A stretch of 50,031 nt of DNA from contig WRJX01000097.1 in NCBI GenBank assembly GCA_009778385.1, positions 1 to 50,031 on the forward strand. Direction: 5' to 3'. This DNA comes from Candidatus Bathycorpusculum sp. (GTDB lineage Archaea; Thermoproteota; Bathyarchaeia; Bathyarchaeales; Bathycorpusculaceae). The translations under genes were made by a program, and so were the position numbers. The first letter of the stretch is position 1. The number at the start of each line of letters is the position of its first letter. Of this stretch, positions 43,414-50,031 are shown one piece after another. A model generated the notes under the pieces. That model was not told the DNA's origin. It worked only from the letters and a program-made list of their open reading frames with translations, and did not search any database.

Positions 43414-43442
43414 TTGACAAGTTTTTTCATTTAATATATACT
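43414..43442 (+). promoter_or_regulatory. Consensus bacterial sigma-70/sigma-A promoter
   Basis: TTGACA at 43414-43419, a 17-base spacer and TATACT at 43437-43442, one base from the full consensus. It lies 100 bases before the large secreted-protein gene and after the relaxase stop. An AAAGGAG Shine-Dalgarno follows at 43527-43533. Archaeal RNA polymerase would not read this promoter. Confidence 0.85.
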
Positions 43443-43543
43443 GTGTAAAAAGTTAAGGCACTGATGTTTTTTGCAGTAATGGTCAGGGCGTTTTGAGAAT
43501 TGCAGAAAATCAAATTACTATATTTTAAAGGAGTGCTTGCGTA

Positions 43544-46500
43544 ATGAAAAAATTTGATTTACGGTTTAAGAGGGTTATGGCGTTACTATTGACGGTAATT
43601 CTTTGTTGCCCCTATTTTTCGATGACGGCGTGGGCAGAGTTTGACGAACAAGCCGGACAAGAAACGGAAATCCGTCAGGGAGATGCTTTTAATGAAAATG
43701 AAGAAATTTCGGATAGTGGTGATGCTCTCGAAGAAGATGTTTTGGACGATGAGGGCGCAGACATAGGTTTGGTTGATGAGGGTATTTCGCAGGAAGCCGA
43801 AGAAGCCCCAATCGAGGAGGAGCCTATGCGGGCGGCTTCGGTTACGGCTACGTGCGGCTGTATCAGTGTAGGGCTTAATCAAGCGGCGTTTGAGGACGGC
43901 GACGGCACAAGCGCCGACCCATTTGAGATATGGACGGCGGAACAATTAAACCACGTAAGGGCGCATTTGGGCGCGAGTACATACTTTATTGTAATGGACG
44001 ATATTGACTTAGATGATTTTGCGTGGACACCGATAGGAACAAATACAGTCCCGTTCGGCGGAGTGCTGAACGGCGACGGACACGAAATATCAAATCTTAC
44101 CGTTAATCTTCCATCGCAAAATTATGTTGGCCTGTTTGGGTACAGCAAAGGCACAATCAAAAATTTGACGCTGAAAGACATAAGCATAACCGGTAAGGAC
44201 AACACGGGCGGGCTTGTTGGGTACAATAATCTTGGCATAATAGATAATTGTTCTGTGACCGGCAATTCCTCCGTAACAGGCGGTGTGTGTACCGGCGGCT
44301 TTGTGGGACAAAACATTAAGGGCAGTGTATCAAATTCAGGCACGACAAGCATCGTAACGGGCGGCACTAAATCAGGCGGCTTTGTCGGCAACGCAGATAC
44401 CGGTACAATTGAAAAATGCTACGCAACGGGTGAAGTAACAATAACGGGGAGTTATCCGGGCGGTTTTGCGGGCTACTTAGAATCCAATACTGTAATCGAG
44501 AAATGTTACGCTACCGGCAACGTATCGTCAACATCTACTATCGCCGGTGGGTTTGCGGGCTACCTTAACAGCAGTGCTACGCTAAGAAACTGTTTTGCAA
44601 CCGGTCGCTCATTGGCAAAGGACAATTCGGCAGGGTTTGTAGGATGGGGATATAATGTCAACGGTAAGATGGAAAACTGTTACACAACAACAAGTAATAA
44701 CGCCCCTTTTAGCGGCGGCGGTTTCTTAACAGTCACAGATTGCTATTTCAATAAAGATTTGACGGTATCTGCTAACACGCAGGGACGCACAACGGCGCAA
44801 ATGGCAGACGTAAACACGTATGTCGGTTGGGATTTTGTGAATGTTTGGCAGATGGACGCGAACGAAGGCTATCCCGTACTTCGGGGTATGCCAAAGCCAA
44901 GCGAGGTTACAAGCGTTGTGTACACGGCAATCAGCACGGCATCAGAGCTTGACGCGATTCGAAATAATTTAGTTAGAAATTACGTATTAGTCGCAAACAT
45001 AGATATGACGGGAATAAACTGGACACCAATCGGAACAAGCACATTGCCGTTTGTAGGGATTTTGGACGGTAACGGGTTTGAAATATCAAATCTTACGGTT
45101 AATCTTCCCGCGCAAAGTTATGTCGGTCTGTTTGGGTATAACAAAGGCACAGTCAAGAATTTGAAGCTAAAAGACATAAACATCACAGGCAAAGACTACA
45201 CGGGCGGGCTTATCGGGTACAACAACGGCATAATAGATAATTGTGCGGTGATGGGTGATTCCTCCGTAACAGGTGGTGGGTGCACCGGCGGCTTTATGGG
45301 ATTTAACACTAACGGCAGGGTGACGGGGTCAAGAGCGGCAAGTGCTGTGTCAGGAAGCACTAAATCAGGCGGCTTTGTCGGCAGTACGAATATAGGCACC
45401 ATTGAAAAGTGTTTCGCGACAGGAAACGTATCGGCAACAGGGGTGTACTCCGGCGGTTTTGCGGGATATTTAGACTCCTATACAGTGATTGAGAAATGCG
45501 GCGCTTCCGGCAATGTAACATCAACTAAAACTGATGCCGGCGGTTTTGCGGGCTATCTTCTCAACGGCACTTTGTTGAAAAATTGTTTTTCAGTCGGAAG
45601 CGCGGCGGGAACGGGAAATGTGTCGGGGTTTTTGGGAAGCGTGTACAGCGGCAACGGTATAATGGAAAACTGTTACACAACAACAAGCAACAGTTCCCCT
45701 TTTAACGGTCACGGCACGTTTAGCGCGACTGTTGTAAACGGTTATTTCAATAAAGATTTGTCCCCTTCTGTTAAGCCGGAAGGGCGCACAACGGCGCAGA
45801 TGAGGCAGAGAAACACGTATGTCAATTGGGATTTTGACGACGTGTGGGGAATTGATGAAAATGTGGGTTATCCTTATTTGATAGAGGCTACAGAGGGCGA
45901 CGCGCTGATTTTCCCGTCCATATCGCGGGAAATCACCATGCGTTTTGGTGTGGTGGATACGGCGTTTTCGGCTGTGCATGAGGGCGTTGACGTTCAGGGG
46001 CGAGCGGGCGATTATGTGTATTCGGCGTCAAACGGTGTCGTTATGTATGTTGGCGCTGACGCGCATTATGGGAATGTTGTGTATGTGAATACAAAGTTTA
46101 AGGGTGAGCATATACAGATTCGGTACGCCCATTTGGCGAACGGTACGATTAACGTCGCCGCAGGAGATAGGGTTCGTATGGGCGACGTGCTTGCCGAAAT
46201 GGGTACATCGGGCGATGTTACAATAAATAATACCTACATGACGCAATTGCTCGAGATAGAAATTTTAGAATCAACCGACGGCTACGCCATAACGTCAAAC
46301 GGCTCTAACGGCATCAAGGTTAATCCGCTTGACTACTTTAAAACAATAGTGACCGACGGATATTACATGACGCGAGCGTATAATTATTCGTTGGACACTG
46401 TAATTCCGCCATCGACAGCCAACGCCGCATATGTCGCAAACGCGGGGCTTGTTGGCGACCAAGCATATTTGCGTAAAATCGTCGAGGAATGTGTCCGCGA

Positions 46501-47578
46501 AACCCTGTACGAAAACGACATGGTGGACGTTTCGGGCTATTTGACCTATAATTCCTCTACAGGCACGGCGACGGTAAGCCTTAACGGGAAAACTAACACC
46601 TACAACGCCCTTGACGTTGACGTGACTGAAATGAACAATAGGCTCGTCGTTGACTATACCGAGTTTATCAATTATTTCTACCGCGCACCAAGCGTTATCC
46701 CCTACGATGAAGAAGAAGCACGCTCCGGCTCGGACGCAAGAAGCTCATCATCCGCTACAAGAGGTCAACTGGGCGATGAAAACCTTCCCAATATAGCTCA
46801 GATAATCATAAACGGGAAACTCAAGGATGGAAACGGCGGATTATCATGGCTGTGGACTGAAACAAATACTCGAATTACAAAGGGTATTGCAAATCACACT
46901 TTGTTCGGTGACGAATTAGACTGGCAAAGAGAACGGCTATCAGAAATAGGAAAACAGGCAAATAGGTTGCGAGAGTTTGATTTAAATAATTTTGACAGAG
47001 CGGTGCTTATAAACCGTTCGTGGGGTGGGGAAGGTAATGGGCATAATGCTGTTCTTTTGCTGAATAGTAGCAATGAAGGGATTTTGTGGAGTTATTACCC
47101 ATATCCACCCGGAACTAAACAACGACCTGGAAACACTTCACCCGGTGATTTATGGTTTAAGGTGTTAGATTCGGCAGAGGTTAGTGATTTGATGGACGGA
47201 CATGGAGGTGTAAAAAAACAAATAGGTATTGTTGCCGGTGTGCGCAAAGGAGACCCTAATGATAGAAACTTTAGCGAGCGCTTCGATAGATTTATTCAGG
47301 AGTACATATCGCAGGGACAGGGCTTTAACATGATGTGGAAAGCGGTTCCCATGTTTAATGAGCCGCCAGATTTTACAATGTGGGGTAATCAATGCGACAA
47401 TGTTGCTCAACAAATTATGGAGGCGGGTAATCAAGGCTATGATATTGCCAGCAATCCAAATGGCTCCCTGCAACTTTATTCATATTCAAAGAATAAATCG
47501 GTTTATTTCATATTGAAAAAGAAATGGTATCAATTTGATTGGAGCGTTTTGGAAGGGTGGCATTGGGACGAAGTTTAA
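43544..47578 (+). CDS. Secreted GLUG-repeat protein with LytM and papain-like C-terminal domains
   Basis: A protein of 1344 aa, probably a bacterial surface protein or polymorphic toxin. Signal peptide 1-31 (cleaved after AWA), acidic linker to about 100, then two homologous GLUG-repeat modules (about 125-455 and 465-780, sharing ISNLTVNLP, YVGLFGY, KGT and TGGLxGYNN). A LytM/M23-like domain follows (about 785-920) with HEGVD near 810 and YAHL near 859; the final HxH motif is replaced by TQLLEIEI, so it is probably inactive. The last 200 residues have GHNAVLLL (about 1165) and NQCDNVAQQIMEAG (about 1283), the His-then-Cys order of permuted papain-like toxins. The toxin role is inference. Confidence 0.65.
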   Translation: MKKFDLRFKRVMALLLTVILCCPYFSMTAWAEFDEQAGQETEIRQGDAFNENEEISDSGDALEEDVLDDEGADIGLVDEGISQEAEEAPIEEEPMRAASVTATCGCISVGLNQAAFEDGDGTSADPFEIWTAEQLNHVRAHLGASTYFIVMDDIDLDDFAWTPIGTNTVPFGGVLNGDGHEISNLTVNLPSQNYVGLFGYSKGTIKNLTLKDISITGKDNTGGLVGYNNLGIIDNCSVTGNSSVTGGVCTGGFVGQNIKGSVSNSGTTSIVTGGTKSGGFVGNADTGTIEKCYATGEVTITGSYPGGFAGYLESNTVIEKCYATGNVSSTSTIAGGFAGYLNSSATLRNCFATGRSLAKDNSAGFVGWGYNVNGKMENCYTTTSNNAPFSGGGFLTVTDCYFNKDLTVSANTQGRTTAQMADVNTYVGWDFVNVWQMDANEGYPVLRGMPKPSEVTSVVYTAISTASELDAIRNNLVRNYVLVANIDMTGINWTPIGTSTLPFVGILDGNGFEISNLTVNLPAQSYVGLFGYNKGTVKNLKLKDINITGKDYTGGLIGYNNGIIDNCAVMGDSSVTGGGCTGGFMGFNTNGRVTGSRAASAVSGSTKSGGFVGSTNIGTIEKCFATGNVSATGVYSGGFAGYLDSYTVIEKCGASGNVTSTKTDAGGFAGYLLNGTLLKNCFSVGSAAGTGNVSGFLGSVYSGNGIMENCYTTTSNSSPFNGHGTFSATVVNGYFNKDLSPSVKPEGRTTAQMRQRNTYVNWDFDDVWGIDENVGYPYLIEATEGDALIFPSISREITMRFGVVDTAFSAVHEGVDVQGRAGDYVYSASNGVVMYVGADAHYGNVVYVNTKFKGEHIQIRYAHLANGTINVAAGDRVRMGDVLAEMGTSGDVTINNTYMTQLLEIEILESTDGYAITSNGSNGIKVNPLDYFKTIVTDGYYMTRAYNYSLDTVIPPSTANAAYVANAGLVGDQAYLRKIVEECVRETLYENDMVDVSGYLTYNSSTGTATVSLNGKTNTYNALDVDVTEMNNRLVVDYTEFINYFYRAPSVIPYDEEEARSGSDARSSSSATRGQLGDENLPNIAQIIINGKLKDGNGGLSWLWTETNTRITKGIANHTLFGDELDWQRERLSEIGKQANRLREFDLNNFDRAVLINRSWGGEGNGHNAVLLLNSSNEGILWSYYPYPPGTKQRPGNTSPGDLWFKVLDSAEVSDLMDGHGGVKKQIGIVAGVRKGDPNDRNFSERFDRFIQEYISQGQGFNMMWKAVPMFNEPPDFTMWGNQCDNVAQQIMEAGNQGYDIASNPNGSLQLYSYSKNKSVYFILKKKWYQFDWSVLEGWHWDEV

Positions 47579-47585
47579 CTTGATA

Positions 47586-47633
47586 AATCGTGGTGCAGGG
47601 GAAGTTTTTTTCTCTGCACTACGATTATTTTTT
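47586..47633 (+). terminator. Intrinsic (Rho-independent) terminator
   Basis: A stem of about 15 bp begins with AATCGT at 47586-47591, pairing with ACGATT at 47621-47626, and includes GTGCAG with CTGCAC (a few G-U pairs). It has a T-rich loop and is followed by a run of T at 47628-47633. It begins eight bases after the stop of the large gene. This is a bacterial-style terminator. Confidence 0.78.
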
Positions 47634-47648
47634 ATGGGAGGGATTAGC

Positions 47649-48380
47649 TTGAAGAATCTTGCAAAAAAGATAATGGATGTGGTAGGTGGTGTCAATTTCT
47701 TTCTTAGGGGCGTAGGATATTTTATAATTGTAATAGTGGTTGTTGTCATTTGTTATCTCGTCTTTACCTTCAATAAGATGATGTATGGAAGTCCTGCGCT
47801 AATAGAAAAGTCTAGGCAGAAAGCATGGACGTATATCGCCGAAAAATACCCTAATTATATTGTTAGCAGTGTAGAGGTATGCTATGACACCGAGCATGAT
47901 GTTTACGTTGTTGTATATCACGATGAGCGCAGTGGAGACAGGCGAGAATTAATTTTTGATTATAAGTCGGAAGATGTCGCAATTGAAGACAATTTTGTGG
48001 GAGGAATCCGTACGCTCACGAATGTAATTATACATACAAGGTCTATTGAACATGAGTTAAAAACTCGAATAGAAAGTGAAGTATACTCAAATTGTGGTTT
48101 GACTGTTTATTTAGAGGAATACTATTATCTTGACAAACAAGATTTAAAAGACGAAGATTTTAGTAACGCTCCTATTTATTGCATTATTCATATACCCCCT
48201 GAGGAAATACCCAAAATAGAATTGGCTGAAATTGTTTTAAAAACAGCAGAAGTAGTGAAAAATTCAGGTTTTGTGGTAAAAGAACTTCGCTTTGATTATA
48301 ACAATGAAACCTATTTGATTTGGAACGATGATATGCTTACCATGACGCCGGAGGAGTTGGCGCAATACATAAAAGATTGA
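47649..48380 (+). CDS. Membrane-anchored protein, possible immunity protein
   Basis: A protein of 243 aa from TTG 47649, which has a GGGAGGG Shine-Dalgarno six bases upstream; the frame itself is open from 47535 but the earlier start overlaps the toxin-like gene. It has one membrane helix near residues 22-40 (FIIVIVVVVICYLVF) and a 200-residue domain with YPNYIVSSVEVCYDTEHDVYVVVYHDE, then many short charged segments ending TPEELAQYIKD. I recognise no family. Its position right after a toxin-like gene and its membrane anchor fit an immunity role; no other evidence supports that. Confidence 0.5.
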   Translation: MKNLAKKIMDVVGGVNFFLRGVGYFIIVIVVVVICYLVFTFNKMMYGSPALIEKSRQKAWTYIAEKYPNYIVSSVEVCYDTEHDVYVVVYHDERSGDRRELIFDYKSEDVAIEDNFVGGIRTLTNVIIHTRSIEHELKTRIESEVYSNCGLTVYLEEYYYLDKQDLKDEDFSNAPIYCIIHIPPEEIPKIELAEIVLKTAEVVKNSGFVVKELRFDYNNETYLIWNDDMLTMTPEELAQYIKD

Positions 48381-48554
48381 CAGTAACGTCGCGTCGTTTC
48401 CCTATTGTCTTTGGCTGGACTGTGTGTGCGTAGAGTTGACGGGGGCGTTTTTTGCCCTCGCTTGAGGTGTTACGCGCCAAATGCAATGTATAGAAATGTT
48501 GGCAAAAATCTTTTAATCTAACAAAAATAGTATATTAACAAAAAGGTAGTAACT

Positions 48555-49721
48555 ATGAAGAAACGCTTTCTATTTATCTTGCTTTTCTTTTTAATATGCG
48601 GTTTATTTGTAGCTGTATTTTATCCTCTTTTAACGTCGGGTTCAGTTGAAAATTCTTGGCATACAAAAGCTTCTATGAATCAGGCAAGGGCCGGTTTGGG
48701 TGTTGCTGTTGTGGACGGCAAAATCTATGCCCTTGGAGGTTACACAACATATGACAGCGTTCCTGCCGATTGTGTAGGCACAAATGAGCGTTATGACCCA
48801 AAAACGGACACATGGATTACTCTAAAGCCTATGCCTACACCAAGAATGTCTTTTGTTATCGCTGCTTACGAAGGAAAAATTTACTGTATGGGGGGTTATA
48901 ATAGAAATGACGGCAACACAGTCGCCACGAGTTTTAAAGTGAATGAGGTTTATGATACAGTTACAGATAGTTGGAGCACTAAAGCCGATATACCGTTTTT
49001 TGGTTCTGCGCAAACTCATGTTGTAGATGGGAAAATTTTCGTTACACACGGATACGGAGATGCTTTGTTTATGTATGACCCGGTCACTGATGTATGGACA
49101 CAAAAAACCAGTATACCTTACAGTGGACAGGGTCGTGTTTCAGCCGTGGTAGATAGCAAGATAGTATTTAGTTTCGGTTACTATCCAAACAATATGGCTC
49201 CCGGGAAACCAATAGAAATCGTCATGATTTATGATACCAAAACTGACACATATAGTGAAGGAAGCATACCTCCAAAGGGTTATACCAGCGGCGTGTCTAC
49301 GGCTATAGCAACAACAGGTGTTTATGCACCACAAAGAATCTATATGTTAGGCACAAAAAACGGTGGTATATTTAATAGCAACACTGTTTATGACCCTATA
49401 AATGATACTTGGCTGACTGCTAAAGCATTACCTACGTTCCAAGGCAATTTTGGTACTGCCGTTGTTGATGATGTTATATATGTAATAGGCGGTCAACGCC
49501 GCGAGTTAGGCCTTCTTGAATTTATCCTGCCCTCCAAAACTTTCTCTACAAACCAACAGTATATACCTGTTGGTTATTTTGGTTCTGTTTCTACCGCAGA
49601 ACCGCTATTGAATTATTACATCATAGCCGGGCTAACTATAGCAATAGGAGTTGCTACATGCAGTCTATTTGTTATCTCAAAAAAAGAAAAAAGTAAAAAG
49701 AGATTGATTAAGATGAGCTAA
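48555..49721 (+). CDS. Anchored extracellular Kelch-repeat protein
   Basis: A protein of 388 aa with a signal peptide (about 1-28), Kelch propeller and C-terminal membrane helix (about 352-372) with a very basic tail (KKEKSKKRLIK). Repeat strands include DGKIYALGGYT, EGKIYCMGGY, DGKIFVTHGYG and DDVIYVIGGQ, alternating with YDPxTDTW. It is a paralogue of the protein at 17235-18419, sharing SWHTKASMNQARAGLGV against SWNTKAPMTQVRTGLGV. This tie shows that DNA on both sides of the bacterial-type insert belongs to one archaeal genome. AAGGTAG precedes the ATG. The stop overlaps the convergent protease gene by four bases. Confidence 0.82.
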   Translation: MKKRFLFILLFFLICGLFVAVFYPLLTSGSVENSWHTKASMNQARAGLGVAVVDGKIYALGGYTTYDSVPADCVGTNERYDPKTDTWITLKPMPTPRMSFVIAAYEGKIYCMGGYNRNDGNTVATSFKVNEVYDTVTDSWSTKADIPFFGSAQTHVVDGKIFVTHGYGDALFMYDPVTDVWTQKTSIPYSGQGRVSAVVDSKIVFSFGYYPNNMAPGKPIEIVMIYDTKTDTYSEGSIPPKGYTSGVSTAIATTGVYAPQRIYMLGTKNGGIFNSNTVYDPINDTWLTAKALPTFQGNFGTAVVDDVIYVIGGQRRELGLLEFILPSKTFSTNQQYIPVGYFGSVSTAEPLLNYYIIAGLTIAIGVATCSLFVISKKEKSKKRLIKMS

Positions 49722-50031
49722 TCAAAACGATATCTATTAGTCATCATGACGTTATAGCAGTCATATCCTGACTTGCAATAATTTCTGGTCGCACCAATCC
49801 ATGTATAGCTCATGATGCAAATATCAGTCAAACCGGGGTCATTGTCATAGCAACCGAATAGGTGTGATGCTTCATGCTGGAACAAATTTGCCAGAGGTAG
49901 TGTACCGGGTGGGTTTACCGTCATTAAAAAATGGTTTCCGGGTCTATAGCAGTATAACTTTTCGTTAACTATATAACTAGCGGTGTGTATTTGTGTTGTG
50001 GTGTTTGTATTGCCTAATCCTGTGTCGAATG
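49718..50031 (-). CDS. Metzincin-like zinc protease, C-terminal part (runs off the window)
   Basis: The minus-strand frame is open from the window edge to the stop at 49718-49720 (about 103 codons). It contains the zinc motif HEASHLFGCYD, that is HExxHxxGxxD with Asp as third ligand as in snapalysin-type metzincins, and CIMSY about 15 residues later, matching the Met-turn. Four cysteines follow the Met-turn region and could form disulphides, suggesting an extracellular enzyme. An internal ATG at 49924 is not the start. The N-terminal part and any signal peptide are outside the window. Confidence 0.72.
   Translation of the reverse strand, partial: FDTGLGNTNTTTQIHTASYIVNEKLYCYRPGNHFLMTVNPPGTLPLANLFQHEASHLFGCYDNDPGLTDICIMSYTWIGATRNYCKSGYDCYNVMMTNRYRFD

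Larger units (their letters stand above)
41160..48500. mobile_element. Bacterial-type insert with relaxase and toxin-like gene (approximate limits)
   Basis: Composition changes here: higher GC, many CGC/GCG codons, strong Shine-Dalgarno sites, a consensus bacterial promoter and an intrinsic terminator. Genes are a MobA/MobL relaxase, a very large secreted protein with a classic Gram-positive signal peptide, and a small membrane protein. All point to a Firmicutes-like mobilisable element. The left edge is where the archaeal surface gene breaks (about 41152-41165). The right edge is set only by the return to archaeal style before the Kelch gene (about 48450-48520). No integrase, terminal repeat or target-site duplication is visible. 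A binning or assembly artefact is possible. Confidence 0.5.

Noticed and set aside
1-50031. CRISPR arrays and cas genes
   Set aside because: No regularly spaced direct repeats were seen. The repeated units found are the att sites, the twin palindromes, protein-coding repeats and the 78-bp insertions.

Overview
The window reads as an AT-rich archaeal chromosome, most likely a Bathyarchaeia (TACK) lineage and perhaps host- or gut-associated. The lineage call is inferred from gene content. Supporting genes are a class II HMG-CoA reductase, a GfcR-type PRTase regulator, a beta-CASP nuclease of the aCPSF2 type, a tRNA-splicing-endonuclease-like protein, DUF1616/DUF2206-type membrane proteins, frequent TTG/GTG starts and an archaeal tRNA-Leu with encoded CCA. 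Kelch and Gly-Gly-Gly repeat surface proteins carry N-terminal signals and a C-terminal membrane anchor with a short basic tail.

Layout. 1-9500: end of a secreted protein gene, HMG-CoA reductase with a PIN-like partner, a GGG-repeat surface protein, a membrane protein, gfcR-mtnA, a tRNA-endonuclease-like protein and a secreted TIM-barrel-like protein. 9535-16967: tRNA-Leu(CAG) and an integrated element of about 7.36 kb. An 18-bp copy of the tRNA 3' end recurs exactly at 16950-16967, so the element is bounded by attL and attR. It carries a tyrosine integrase with a zinc ribbon, a 50-residue coiled-coil ORF, two long palindromic repeats, and a divergent pair of probable defence genes: a TIR-like protein of 717 residues and an OLD-family AAA-TOPRIM nuclease of 641 residues. 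17235-23616: a Kelch surface protein, aCPSF2-like nuclease, small membrane, winged-helix and unknown proteins, and a methyltransferase.

23697-40109 is a long co-directional glycan locus: DUF1616-like protein, PIG-L deacetylase, WbqC-like protein, DegT aminotransferase, two methyltransferases, a DPM1-like GT2, Gfo/Idh/MocA oxidoreductase, DUF362 protein, four further GT2 enzymes, an ALG11-like GT4, a second GT4 and a polytopic membrane protein. It probably makes and modifies a lipid-linked glycan for surface glycoproteins such as the Kelch and GGG proteins encoded around it. A decayed aminotransferase tail lies inside it.

About 41160-48500 looks bacterial. It has higher GC, Shine-Dalgarno sites, a consensus sigma-70 promoter and an intrinsic terminator, a MobA/MobL relaxase, a 1344-residue secreted GLUG/LytM/papain-like toxin candidate and a possible immunity protein. 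It starts where a GGG-repeat surface gene is cut off. Archaeal paralogue families (GGG protein on the left, Kelch protein on the right) flank it, which favours real insertion over a simple chimera, though misassembly is not excluded. Inside the relaxase are two copies of a 78-bp in-frame insertion, one of them directly before the HUH metal motif; this is the most unusual feature I found. The window closes with a partial metzincin-type protease gene.

All functional calls are by eye from sequence motifs. No searches or structure predictions were run.
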